From assembly GCA_001692895.1 (NCBI GenBank), contig KV748189.1, positions 1,434,432-1,498,431 on the forward strand: a DNA stretch of 64,000 nt. The letters are read 5' to 3'. Each line of letters begins with the position of its first letter. Positions within the stretch are counted from its first letter, which is position 1. A program made the translations under genes and the position numbers. Below, piece after piece: positions 10,860 to 22,201 of this stretch. The notes below the pieces were generated by a model that did not search any database, was not told the DNA's origin, and was given only the letters and a program-made list of their open reading frames with translations. The DNA comes from Cenococcum geophilum 1.58. Taxonomy: Eukaryota; Ascomycota; Dothideomycetes; Gloniales; Gloniaceae.

Positions 10860-13800
10860 AGCTTAAATAATATAACCCTACTATTAACTGGAAAAAGAAA
10901 AAAGCAACCTTTAACTCTAAATACTATAGAGAGACTTGCCTAGGATATAGCCTAGCCGCTTTTATTTACTTACTAGGATATTAACCTAAGAAACCCCTTA
11001 TTACCCTATTTATAACTAACTACTACTACGTAAGTGCCGCGGCCTTCTACCGTATAGCACGTAGGAAAGGCTAGACTATTGCTGCAGCTTCCTAATTATA
11101 ACTATATAAGCTTAATAAAGAATAGGACTATATCCTCTATAGTAATAGAATAGACATAGTCGACCTTTTAGAAAACGACGCCCCTATAGAACTTTATAGA
11201 CTTTTACCTTTAAACTTTAAAAAGTTTATAAAACTTAAAAAAGGACTTACTAATAAAGAACTCTGCAAGCTCCTCCCTAAGAGGTACTATAACTTTATCA
11301 ACATATACTTATAAAAGGGCGCAGATATACTCCTCCTATATTAACCTAATAACTATACCATTAATATTAAATAAGGAAAAACGCTACCCTATAAGAGACC
11401 CTACCTGATATTAAAAGATAAACTTCTAGTTATAAGAAAGTATATCGACAAGCACCTTAATAAAGGGGTTATTCGTCCTAGCATATCACTAGTAGCCGCC
11501 CTAATCCTTCTTACTAAGAGGCTAGGAGGAGGTATTTAATTTTGCGTTAACTATAGAGGACTTAACGCTATTATAATTAAAAACTAATACCTAGTACCGC
11601 TTATACAGGAGACCCTTAAGCGGCTTAGCTAAGCTAAAATCTATACTAAGCTTAATATTATCGCCGCCTTTAACTATCTCTAAATACGGGAAGGTAACGA
11701 ATAGAAAACCGCATTTGTATCGCGCTTTGGCTAATTTAAATATACTATTATGCCCTTTAGCGTATATAACAGCCTAGGCACCTTCTAAAGCTATATTAAT
11801 AACGCCTTATAGGACTACCTTAATGACTTCTACTTCGCGTACCTAGACGATATACTTATTTATAGTAATAACCCTTCTAAGTATACTAAACACATTTAAA
11901 AGGTCCTACAGCGCCTTAGGGATATAAGACTTTACATTAATTTAAAGAAATGCGAATTCTTAGTCATAGAAGTAAAATACCTTAGACTAATTATTACCAC
12001 TAAAGGTATCCGTATGGACCCTAAGAAGGTACGTATAATTACTAAATAGTAAGCCCTTAACTATATTAAGGACGTATAAGCCTTTCTTAGTTTTGCTAAC
12101 TTCTATTAAAAATTTATATACAACTTCTTAGGTATAGTAGCACTATTTATAGCAATAATATAAATAAAGGGCCTTTCTATAAAAGGAAGAAAAACGCACC
12201 TACGCTTTACCTAGACGCCTAAATACGAGAAGGCGTTCTAAGACCTTAAAAATGCCTTTACTAAAGCACCTATCCTAGCCTACTTTACACTAGGATAATA
12301 ACTCTATTTTAAAACCAACTCCTTAAACTACGTTAACGCAGGCGTCCTCTTCTAAATAGGTAATAACGGTTTCCTTTACCTAGTTGCATTTTACTTGTCT
12401 AAGCTTATACTATAAGAGTATAACTATAAGATCTATAATAAAGAACTCCTTACAATTATATAAGCGTTTAAAATTTTTTAACCAAAACTTTCCTTAGTAG
12501 AGCCTAACTAGCTAACTAAAGTCCTTATAGACTATCGCAACCTTAAGTACTTTATAACTATAAAGTAGCTAAACTAACGCTAAGTACGTTAAAACGAGTT
12601 CCTCTTTAGTTTTAACTTTAAAATTATATATAGACTAGGAGTATAAAGTACTAAACCTAATAGCCTAATACGCCGCTCGTAAGACCTTCCTTAGTTTAAA
12701 AATAACCCTTATAATTAGTTCTAATAACAAATAATCCTAAAAGTATAAAATTTAGCCTTAGGCATACTACCTATAATAGAGCTAACTATACCTTAGCTTT
12801 ATACCACAGAACTAAAGTTACCTCCTAAAATCAATAAGCTTATTACCATGGTATATAATACCTTTATTAACCTATTACTATATTAACTTATTACTATAAA
12901 GACTGCTAGCGCCTATACGCTGCCTACTAGCCTCTAAAGCTTAAGCCAGATTAATATAGCAGCTTTAGAAGTAAAAGAGAATAGGCTCTATTATAGAGGT
13001 TGCCTATTTATCCCTAACTTAGAAAATCTATAACGGTAACTAATCTAAATAGCCTATAACCTTTAATTAAGCGGCTACCTAGGCAAAGAAGGAACCTACG
13101 AGCTTCTTAGCCGATACTACTTCTGGCCAAAAATAATAGACTTAGTTAAACGCTTTATAGGCGCCTGCTAGGGTTATAAGCGCGCTAAGGCCTTTAATAT
13201 AAAGTACTAAGGACTACTATACCCTTTACTAGTACCTATATAATAATAGGCAGATATTGCTATAGATTTTGTTATTAACCTACCACTCTATAAACGACAC
13301 GGCCGTACCTATAAAAATATCCTTATAATAATATGCCGACTTATAAAAGAGCGCCACTACGTCCTAACTAAAGGCGTAGCCGTTAGTAACGTTACTAACG
13401 CCTTCCTTTATAAAGTTTACTAACTATATAGGTTACCTAACTCGATTACGTCCAACTAAGGTATATAATTTAACTCTAATATATAGAGATAAATCTGCTA
13501 ACGCCTTAGCATCTCTATTAAGATGTCTATATCCTTTTATTATAAAACTACTAGGTAACCGGAAAACGCTAATGCTAGTATAAAAGCGTACCTATAATAG
13601 GTAGTCGCCTATAGTTAAGATAACTAGGTAGATTACCTCCTACTAGGTAAATTTACAGCGAATAACTACGTCTTAACCACTATAGGACTTACCCCGTTCT
13701 TCGCGAATAAGGGTTATTACCTCTAATCTGGCATAGAGCCACCAGAACCTATTAATAAGAAACTACTATATAGAAAACGCCTTAAGATGCTACTTACTGA

Positions 13801-14470
13801 CTAGTATGCAGACTATATAAAAAATCTACTTAACTACTATAAGGGAGAAATGGCCTAGGCTTAAGTAAAGTAGGCCTACTTCGCTAACTATTATAGAACG
13901 CCACCACCGGAGATGTATATTGGCGACTAGGTATAGCTAGATATACGCAATATCTCTATATAGAGGCCTATAAAGTCACTNGATTATAAAAACCTNNGCC
14001 CCTATCTAATTAAACNAGTNATTAATAGGGGAGCTNTATATAAGCTAGAACTCCNACCTACCCTAGCTACCCGCGGGATATAGCCTATATTTTACCTATA
14101 GCTACTATACCTCTATTAGCCTAACCCCTTACTAGGGTAGATATAGCCTAAACCCCTACTAGTACTAATCTGAGATAAAAACGAAGACGAGAACTATAAG
14201 GAGTGGACCGTTAAATAAATTATTAACTCTAAATACTTTGGCAAAGGCAAAGGATAATGGCTTTACTACAGAGCTATATATATAGGATTCGATATAGATT
14301 AGCTAGAATGGCAATTATGGGAAAACTTTAAAAATGTAAAGGATTTAATTAGCGACTTTTACTACGCGAACCTATAGAAACTGGGCCTAAGTAGAGATTT
14401 TATACCCAATCCTCTATAGGAGCCCTTATAGAGTTAAACCGTTATATATTACTACGTAAGGGCAAATTAC
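10860..14470 (+). pseudogene. Pol relic of chromovirus 1 (RT, RNase H, integrase, chromodomain)
   Basis: RT begins near 11400; FCVNYRGLNAI lies at about 11540-11575 and the catalytic box YLDDILIYS is intact at about 11840-11870. RNase H follows to about 12600. The integrase H-x-H/C-x2-C region is near 13080-13190 and its core runs to about 13600. A GPY-like module lies at about 13970-14060, where isolated N bases occur. A chromodomain-like end (WLYYRAIYIGFD) lies at about 14190-14390. Chromodomain integrases of this group can target modified histones. Numerous Gln/Trp to stop changes inactivate the frame, and the start is indeterminate. Confidence 0.8.
13981..14055. other. Scattered single N bases in the chromovirus 1 integrase tail
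   Basis: Isolated N positions, some paired, are spread over 13981-14055 rather than forming a gap. They fall in the GPY/F module of the integrase. Confidence 0.95.
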
Positions 14471-14715
14471 TATTAGATTGCGGCAAAGTGCGATTACGTA
14501 ACTAGAATATTATTAAGATATTTAGGAACTTTAACTAGCAGTTAAAGTTATTTAATTAGTCGGATTCTTAGGTGCCAAGCCTTATTATATAACGTTATTT
14601 CAAACCTTTAGCAATACCCCCCTTTTTCTTCTTTTCTATACCTTAAGTGTCCCTTTTATATATATATAGTAACCATAGCGTTGCCGGAGCTCCGCCTTTA
14701 TAAGAGGGGGGGTAG

Positions 14716-14860
14716 TGTTATAGAACCCTACCGTAAGGGCCTCTATAGGAGAGCCCCGTGCTCTTACGTATACCTCGCGTATAGCTTATATCAGCTACGC
14801 GTAGGTATATTACCTCCTTACGCCCTTAACCCTTACGAACGATCGCGTAATGTCTTATAG
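14716..14860 (+). repeat. 3' LTR of chromovirus 1
   Basis: It starts TGTTATAGAACCC three bases after a polypurine tract, as a 3' LTR should. The end is set only approximately, since no second LTR is available for comparison. Confidence 0.6.
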
Positions 14861-15610
14861 ACTTCTTAAATACATACGCTCTGTAGCCACTACCCTCGTT
14901 CTGTAACACTAGCTCTATGTACTTATTTATCTACTCTACTAGCTTATCTATAATCTTACTAGTAAAGAATTAACTAAATATAGCAAACGGATCGTTTCGA
15001 TTAAGCGTAGGAGGTAGATTTAGGGTGCTATAGCTATTAAAATCGTCAATCTGTAAAGGCTTAAAATTAGGCAGCTCCTATAGCTTAGGGGGTGGTTTTT
15101 TAGCAACCTAATTTAGTGGAACATTATATTATATTGGTTAAACAAAATTAATATTATTAGAAGTACAATTAGAAGGTATAGTTAATGGTAATTAATTAAT
15201 TAAATCTATATAGGCTATACGCGTAGTTTTAATTCTAGTGTTTAAGTACGGATTAACTTCTTATAGGACGCCGGCGGGTTAAGGGATAGGTATAGATTAA
15301 GCTGCCGTTACTAGTTTAGGGTTTATATTTAATAGGTTAGGTTTATATATAGTTATTTTAATTTTATTTATAGGTATTACTAATAGGGTCTCTAACGCGA
15401 GTACTTTGGCGTTATAGAGTTCTTTATATATTGCTTTAATTAATTACTAATACTAAGCTTCTAGTATAGTTCGCTACTAGGCCAAGGCATCTATAAAGGA
15501 CTATTATATTATAGTTATTTATTCCCTAACTAGGGCTATAATAGTTAACGTAGCGGATTTAAGTTTATTTACTATTTTAAGGGTATTAGTATTAACGCAA
15601 CGTAATATAA
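14861..15610 (-). pseudogene. Relic of a piggyBac-like (DDE_Tnp_1_7) transposase N-terminal part
   Basis: On the minus strand a single frame runs from about 15600 to 14870 with few stops. The N-terminal part is Gln/Leu-rich and looks like a short coiled coil (about 15600-15390). A Pro-rich linker follows (KKPPPKL near 15100). Then comes NDPFAIFS-FFTSKIIDKLVE at about 15000-14940, which resembles the start of the piggyBac transposase domain, where a DPFxxFxxFFT pattern precedes the helical region. It ends where the LTR of chromovirus 1 begins, suggesting that chromovirus 1 inserted into it. The catalytic Asp residues are not present. Family assignment is from memory of the pattern only. Confidence 0.35.
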
Positions 15611-15673
15611 GGGCGTAGAGAGACTTTAGGGAAGATTTAAAGGAATAATATAAATTTTATTTAAATCTAAGGG

Positions 15674-15689
15674 TATATAGCTCTCGCTA
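15674..15689 (+). repeat. Left target-site duplication of the large LINE
   Basis: TATATAGCTCTCGCTA here is repeated exactly at 27065-27080. The two copies bracket the LINE and everything nested in it. Confidence 0.85.
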
Positions 15690-16007
15690 TACTATAAAAG
15701 CTAAGATTCTTATAGCTAAGTTTTTCCCTAAAATAAGAATAGCGGACCTAAATAACATTGAGATAGAAGTAACAATGGAATAAAGGGTACTTAATATTAG
15801 CCTAATTATTTTAACAAAAGAAATTAGCAAGCTAATTAGGAGCCTCCTAAATAGAAAAGCTTTAGGACTAGACGGTATACTAAATAAGGTTCTTAAAGTA
15901 GTTGCCCTAGTTATTATAAAAGACTTAGTAAATATAGCTAGTTACTACTTAGCCAGCGGAATAATACTAAAAAGCCTTAAAGAATCTATAACTATAGTTT
16001 TACGAAA
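15690..16007 (+). pseudogene. LINE ORF2 relic, N-terminal RT segment
   Basis: The frame contains the typical LINE RT entry pattern: RKALGLDGI, close to the consensus 'K-A-x-G-x-D-G-I', and SLKESITIVLR just before the break at 16007. The endonuclease and first RT blocks are missing through 5' truncation. The second part is found at 24679. Together they would form one RT lobe, now carrying in-frame stops. Confidence 0.8.
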
Positions 16008-16199
16008 TGTTACGGCTTATATAAATGCCTCTGAACCAAAGCTTGTAAAATACTATATTACGAAAATACTAAGCTAAGGAGAAGAGGAGAGGTATGTATA
16101 GGAGGTAGAGGCGTAATATATACGCGTTATAACGCCAAGTCCTTAGCCGAATCCCTAACTAGGCTCCCTGTCCAGGTTACGCGTTACAGTGCCGTAATA
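16008..16199 (-). repeat. 3' LTR of chromovirus 2
   Basis: It reads TGTTACGG...CCGTAATA on the plus strand, a short inverted end pair in which the final CA has become TA. It aligns along its length with 24487-24678 and, in its first 90 bases, with the solo LTR at 26629. Confidence 0.9.
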
Positions 16200-16229
16200 T
16201 TACCCCCCCCTTTAAAAGAAAGCCTGCCC

Positions 16230-19200
16230 TTAGGCTTTATTAGAAAACAAAGTAAAACTAGAGAAAAGGAGACGTAAGTGCGTTCGGACTAAGTATATAA
16301 GGCAACTGCAGGTCACGTAGAAGCGCTAGAGTAAAAAGGGTAGCCGCTAAAACTCTTAGTAGGGATCTAGCTAATTAGAGAACTTTAACTGGCGGTTAAA
16401 GTTTTTAGATATCTAAAGGCCTCACGTAACGCGTAAATCTAGGTTGGCCGTATATTATAGTAGGCTTCGTTTCTTAGGCCTTAAGGCATTTTTATCTCTA
16501 TACTCTTCTAGTAACTTATTATTATTATTATACTAATATTCCATCTACTTATCTAGGTACTTTAGGGGTCTAGGTAAGTTAGGGTATTAATTATAAAACT
16601 CTTTAAGCTTTTAGGGGCAGCCTATAAAGTTCTAAGCGGGGTACTAGGTTGGGTCTAGGTTATAGCCCTTCTATTAGATACGGTATTTTAACGCTCCTTA
16701 TACTAGCTTATATGCTAGTATTTCCTTAACTTCCTATTTATTATCGCCACCTAACTTAAATTAGTAGGGGAGGCTCGTTCTTCTACCTGGGTAATAGGTT
16801 ACTTATAGCTTTCCGTAACTTATCTGGCGAGAAAATAGGGTAAACTCTAATTAAATCTAGGAGCTTTACCTTATATAAGTTGCCTACCTTCTTTAGAACC
16901 TTATACGGTCCTATTATCTAGTAGTCTAGCTTATAGCTAGGCCGCTTAGTCCTTTAATTCTTTATTATAACCTAGACCCTATTACTAGGGGCAAACTTAG
17001 GTTCCTAGCGGTGCTTATTCGCCTACTATTTTATTAACCTTTAGGCTTTTTCTAAGTTCTTATAGGCTACCGTCTAGGCCTCTTTTAAGCGTTTAGTATA
17101 CTGCTAGGCCTTACTATAAGATAGTTTCTCGCGTATAGTCTAGGGTTCTTTTAGTCTTTTTTAGTTAAAGCTTATATAGGGTAAGTAGTCCATTTCTAGC
17201 TAAATAGGGGCAAACCCTGTAGAGTTATGGGGTAGGGTTACTTGGGTATAGTCTATTAGGGGGAGTAGTTTAGACTAGTTATCCTAGAAGTAGTTAATAA
17301 AGGGCCGGAGTCTCTAGTCTAAATACTAATTTATAATCTCTATCTAACTATCTATTTAAGGGTAATACGCTATAGAGAGCTTTAGCTTAATACCTAGGAT
17401 CTAGGTAAACTTGTTCTAGAAGGCTAATATAAACTACGGCCTATAATTAAATATAATAGTATCTAGCGGTCTATAAATTTAGTAGATATAGTAGATATAT
17501 AGCTAGGCCGCCTCTTTAGTATCAATATTCTTATAGCAAGGGATTAAGAATAGGCGCTTGCTAAAGTAGTCGACTAGGATTATAACTATATTATATCCGT
17601 TACGGTCTATAGGTAGTTTATAAAAGTTTATAAAGATATATTACCAGGGGCGCTCTAGTATTAAAAGCGGTTTTAGTAGTCCTAGGGTCTTATCTTGTGG
17701 GATTATAGCTCTTTAATAGTCGTCGCAGTTTCGTATATATTAATTAATATCTATAGCTATCCTAGGCTAGTAGTAGCGGCCACTAATAATTTTATGGGTC
17801 TTGTTTTTGCTAGGGTATACCATAGAGACTTAGCAATAGGCTTCGCGAATTAGTTTAGTCTATAAACTACTAACATTAGGGACTATAAGCCGCTTTTAAT
17901 ATAGGAGCAATCCTTCCTCTATTTTAAAATTAGGGTTTCCTCTTACAGCTTAATTACGGAGGGCCTTTAGGGCGTTAGCCGTGCGGTTTACCATTAGGAG
18001 GTAGTTAATTAGCCCTATTAGTTTATCTAAGGACTCCTCTATTAATACTAGCTTATTTTATTAGAAGTCTAGCTCCTTAAGGATCCGCGGGTTAAGCTAT
18101 TTAGGGTAGAGGAGCGCGCGCGTCTAACATTAGGTCTTTAACTTATCCTAGGGTCCTATATCTTATTCTCTTTAAATCAGGGCATTAGCCTTAAAGTTTT
18201 ATTTACTAAAACGATATATAATTATAAAGAAGAATTAGGAGAGTACTTTGGCCTACTAGGCTTACCGTTTAGTAAGCTGCTTTATAGTTATAAAGTACTT
18301 TAGGGCCTTATAATCTATATATATCTTAATCCGGGAGTTTATACCTTTAAGCTTTATACACTATTAGGATAGCAATTAAATAATAGCTAGTATTTCTTTA
18401 TTGTATATTTTATAGTTATACTTAGCCGAGTTTATGGTTTTTTAAAAAAAAGGCAATAAGGTATTATTCGCCGTCCTAATATAGCTGTAATAAGATTCCT
18501 GCTATAACTCCGTTAGAAGCGTCCGTTTCTAACATTAATTTAAGGTCTAAGTTATAGTAATAAAGGATTAAAGAAGAAATAAGCCGCTCTTTTAACTCTT
18601 TAAAGACTTCTATATAGTCACTATTAAAGGTAAAGGGCGTGTTTTTCCGGGTAAGTTATATAAGAGGCTTAGCCACAACTCTATAGTTATGGATAAACCA
18701 GTAGTAGAAGTTATAAAAACCAAAGAAGGACTAGATCCCCTTTACGGTATAAAGGGGTTTCTAGTTACGGATTGCTTTAACCTTCTTAGGATTAACTTTA
18801 ATTCCTTTTATAGTAACAATAAACCTAAGGTACTTTATACGTTTTACTCTAAATTTACATTTCTTAATATTAACTTATAAGCCTATATTCCGTAGTCTCT
18901 CTAAGACCTTCTTTATATAAACTTTATACTCGAGTTTGTCGTCTAAGTATATAAGGATATCGTCTAGGTATACTATGCAGAATTTATTAAGGTAGTTAAA
19001 AAGGATATCGTTTATATACCTTTAGTATATAGCTAGCCTATTTATTAGTCTAAAAGGAAGAACTTTATATTTATAGGACCTATAATAGGTATAGAATATT
19101 ATTAAATCTTTAGATATAGGGTTTATCCTAATTTAGTAGAAAGCTTAGCGGATATTAAGTTTAGTAAAGATCTTTGCCTAGCTTAGACGTATAAGGGTCT

Positions 19201-19624
19201 TATTAATTAAAGGAATAGGATATTAATCCTTTTAAGCAATAGCGTTTAGCTTTTAATAGTTAATATAGAAATAAAGGCCTCTATTAGGCTTTTTTATAAA
19301 TAGGATAGGGGAAGTAAAAGGGGCTTAGCTTAGCTTAATAAACCCTTTATTAAGGTTCTTAATTAAGTACTGCTTTATTACTTTTAGCTTATCTATTAAT
19401 TATTAGTATAGAGGGCTATATCCTAGCAAGTTATTGGCTTCTAATTAAATCTTATAATTGTACGTCTAATAAGGAGGTAACTTATCTAAAGCCGCTTTTA
19501 AGAATACATTCTCGTATCCTATATAAATAGTAGGGAGAAGGCGTTTAACTAGTTCCTTATTAGTTTCCTTAGCCAGCTTTTCTTCCCTCTTATTAATAAT
19601 CTGGTTAATTTTGTATAAGCTAGT
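16230..19624 (-). pseudogene. Chromovirus 2 pol relic: RT, RNase H, integrase, chromodomain
   Basis: Read from 19624 leftwards: RT with an intact YLDDILIYLDD box at about 18985-18945; RNase H with an ETDASNGVIAG motif near 18540; integrase zinc-binding region and catalytic core between about 17950 and 17200 (NCDDYQRA near 17740, YYPQIDSQ near 17350); a GPYKV module near 16890; and a chromodomain-like stretch at about 16750-16600. These activities copy the RNA, remove it and insert the cDNA. Stops replace many Gln and Trp codons. The frame was cut from its upstream half by the LINE derivative at 19637. Confidence 0.85.
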
Positions 19625-19636
19625 TATAAAGACCTC
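19625..19636 (+). repeat. Left target duplication of LINE derivative 1
   Basis: TATAAAGACCTC here matches 22190-22201 exactly (12 bp). Confidence 0.9.
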
Positions 19637-20300
19637 CAAGGAACACCAAAATCGAGATCCGACCCATACTGCCCTATGGGGGTTCCTTTCCGTCTCATCT
19701 TGTCCGTACGGTCAAGCTGAGAGTGAGGATCTCGTCTGTTACTAATGCAGCGGCGTTACGTCGTGGCTAGAGGACGCTTTCAAATGCGTTGTCCTTGACG
19801 CCGTTAGAACAGCAGAGTTTTCGCGGGTCTTGGCGTGCTAAGACTCAACAACCACCACAGATAACTTATTAAGAACAGGGGAGTGGTCTTAAAAACTACC
19901 CGACGTCTCTCTACCTAGACGACCGATCTAGGGCCACAAGCCAGCGCTTATATTTGCTGGCGGAAGCGATAGGTCTAAGGGGACGATAGGGCACCTCTGT
20001 ACTTGTTCCGCTCTAAGACTACTATAGCAGCGAGGGTACAGGAAGAATCTTAACACCGTTAACCACATTTAGCGACGTTAATCCTCCCTTTCTACGCAGC
20101 GGCGTTAACCTTTCTCTAGGCGGCGACGTTAATCTAGAACGGACTAAGAAAGAGCTAGGACGAACCTGTACGCAGCGGCGTTAACCTTTCTCTAGGCGGC
20201 GACGTTAATCCGGAACGGACTAAGAAAGAGCTAGAACGGACCTGCATAGGCAGGCTGGAACGGACTTAGATGCAGGTGTTAGTTAAAATGGGAGGACAAC
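19637..20300 (+). other. LINE-derivative 5' region, non-coding, weakly RIPed
   Basis: About the first 200 bp are closely similar to 55644-55850; beyond an AAGACT at the end of that block the two copies diverge. The short frame at 20305-20502 just downstream has no recognisable domain and no counterpart in the second copy, so I do not call it a gene. Confidence 0.6.
20093..20244. repeat. 76-bp tandem duplication in the LINE derivative
   Basis: Two adjacent copies start TACGCAGCGGCG at 20093 and 20169 and differ at only a few bases. A related shorter motif (AGCGACGTTAATCC) precedes them. The strong similarity indicates a recent duplication. Confidence 0.9.
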
Positions 20301-20849
20301 AAGTTTGGTTAGTAGGCGGCTGAGGGACGATAGCTGCGCGGCGTTAAGTTATTATGGGCCCACGCCTACAAGACACGGTCGGCCTATTATCGCAAGAGCG
20401 TCACAGGTAACGCGAAGCAGCAATAGCTATAGGGCGTGGTATACAATAGCAGTGACGGACGACTCTAGGGACCTTACCCCTTTACTAGGCTCTAACCCCT
20501 AGTGGACCTATCTTAGAGAAAGGATCAACACCTTATTAACGACACTGTCTGTATAGCCTAAAAGGACAGAGGCGCGTATCAGTTTATCTAGGCAGGGGCA
20601 GGCTGTAAGGATAGGCTTATAGAGCAAATCAGGTACACACGGGCAGGAACTAGTTTGGCTAGCTGGCTACTATAAAAGCGTACTGCGTGGAAAACCGTGG
20701 CAAGGAACTAGGCAAGCAGTTTGGGTAAACTTGCTATATATATAACTCTTATAGCTCTGCAATATATATATATATCCTAGCCGGCCCAGAATAAAGCTAC
20801 TAATGCGGCCTACTAGACGGGATAAGCTTAAGAGGATGGCGGCCGCTAT

Positions 20850-21370
20850 CTTAGGGACAGACACACGGCCAATGGACTTATCTAAAGCGCAGTATAAGAG
20901 AAGTAGAAGGGCTAGGGTATAAGAGGCGTTTGAGGAGCGGTGGAAAAGGGAATAGGAAAAGTACTAGAGTACGCTCACCCACTATATAACGGCCTAGGCC
21001 GAGCCATGGAACAAGAAAGTCTTTAAACGCCACGCAAAGCTTATAAAGGTAGAGAGTATAATTAATACGCTGCTTAGAACTAAGCATATAGGGCTTAACA
21101 GATACCTTTACTACTAAAAAGTACTAGGGCACCCAACCCCGGCCTGCCCATGCGGCCATAGCCAACAATTAATAATGCACGTAGTGGTGTTCTGCCCTAG
21201 ACACGCTACTAGCCAGGCGGAAATATATTACTGTGCTAGAACATCCTTATATAAAGAGCTCCTAACTAAGCTAAAGGCTACTAAGGTAGTTGCGGACTGG
21301 TTTATGCAGATAAACCTCTTACTACACCTTTTATTTGCTAGAGAGCTGGCTAGGGTAAAGAGAGGAGGCT
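20850..21370 (+). pseudogene. LINE ORF2 C-terminal relic with Cys/His motif
   Basis: The plus strand encodes a Lys/Arg-rich helical stretch and then a C-x-C-x(8)-H-x(5)-C pattern (CPCGHSQQTIMHVVVFC, about 21146-21200), ending KRGG at 21370. The same position in the larger LINE (about 26345-26410) has a related pattern. This motif is typical of the region after RNase H in Tad-like LINEs. Only the C-terminus is left; the polymerase is absent. Some stops interrupt the 5' part. The 21175-21372 frame is its open tail and not a separate gene. Confidence 0.6.
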
Positions 21371-21404
21371 AGGAAGTACTTTAAGAGGCGGAGGATAAAT
21401 ACTG

Positions 21405-21775
21405 CAGGGATAGCAAAATATGGCAGAATTTTATAGATAGCAACCTGGCAGAAGTTGGCAGAACTCTAGCAACCTGGCAAAATTTGGCAGAACTTATTAA
21501 CCTGGCAGAATTTAGCAGAATTTGGCAACCTAATAGAAGTTAGTAGAATTTTAGCAACCTAATAGAATTTAGCAGAGTTTTAGCAACCTAATAGAATTTA
21601 GTAGAGTCTTAGCAACCTAACAGAATTTGGCAGAATCTTAGCAACCTAGCAGAATCTAATAACCTGATAGAAGTTGGTAGAACTTTAGTAACCTAGCAGA
21701 ATTTAATAGAATCTGGTAACCTGGCAGAATTTGGTAGAGGTTAATATCCTAACAAAACTTAATAAAACTTGGTAA
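21405..21775. repeat. GGCAGAATTTGGCAGAA-type minisatellite
   Basis: A unit of roughly 30 bases (AGCAACCTGGCAGAATTTGGCAGAA) is repeated about eleven times with variable spacing. Units differ mostly by GG to AG/GT and CA to TA changes. Related GGCAGAA motifs occur in the solo LTR (26790-26812) and in the LTR of chromovirus 4 (59895-59925). Confidence 0.85.
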
Positions 21776-22096
21776 GGTATAGAGCTGCGTATATTAACGC
21801 AGATGCAAATAACGGAACCTTCTATACCACTACTAGCCTTATAGGCTACCGGCCTATGCCCTACCTAGATAACCGGAGCAGCCAGGAACGGAACCTAGGC
21901 CCTAGCTATACACCCCACCAGATAGACCCAGGAGTACGCATTAAGATGGCTTTTCTATAGCGCCTTAAAGAGACGTCTACTCGTGCTTGGCAGTCACTAA
22001 CTAGAAGAGAGGCTATATAGGCCGCATAATAAGCCATATAGGCCGTATAACAAAAGAAGGAGAGGTTTTATCTGGCCCTAGCGGTACGGTTCCCCT

Positions 22097-22120
22097 CTTA
22101 TACATATATATATATATATA
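22097..22120. repeat. (TA)n microsatellite
   Basis: A run of TA dinucleotides near the 3' end of LINE derivative 1. Confidence 0.8.
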
Positions 22121-22201
22121 CCTATATAGACCCGCTGCATAGACCCTAACGGGAGCCGCAACAGCGTAATTGAATATTATAACATAACATATAAAGACCT
22201 C

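Larger units (their letters stand above)
9300..14860 (+). mobile_element. Chromovirus 1: degraded Ty3/gypsy retrotransposon, 5' LTR not found
   Basis: Gag, RT, RNase H, integrase and a C-terminal chromodomain follow one another on the plus strand. A polypurine run (AAGAGGGGGGG) at 14703-14712 is followed after TAG by a 3' LTR opening TGTTATAGAACCC at 14716. No matching 5' LTR lies upstream of 9300, where minisatellites take over, so the left end is truncated or rearranged. All frames carry RIP-type stops. The right end (about 14860) is estimated from where the piggyBac-like relic resumes. Confidence 0.85.
19637..22189 (+). mobile_element. LINE derivative 1: intact 5' end, internal deletion
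   Basis: This 2.55-kb insertion has a perfect 12-bp target duplication and begins CAAGGAACACCAAAATCG, the same start as the element at 55637. Its first kilobase is GC-richer and keeps CA dinucleotides, unlike the surrounding chromovirus. It then carries only the C-terminal part of a LINE ORF2, a minisatellite, and a 3' end (GCGTAATTGAATATTATAAC) resembling the other LINE ends. The RT domain is absent. The combination of conserved 5' and 3' ends with a missing middle suggests a non-autonomous form mobilised by a full LINE. Confidence 0.8.

Noticed and set aside
14716-14860. 5' LTR for chromovirus 1 between 8.6 and 9.3 kb
   Set aside because: I looked for TGTTATAGAACCC and its RIPed forms there and found only minisatellites.
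20305-20502. Small gene in LINE derivative 1
   Set aside because: No domain, no match to the second copy and no upstream signal. It lies in probable 5' non-coding sequence.
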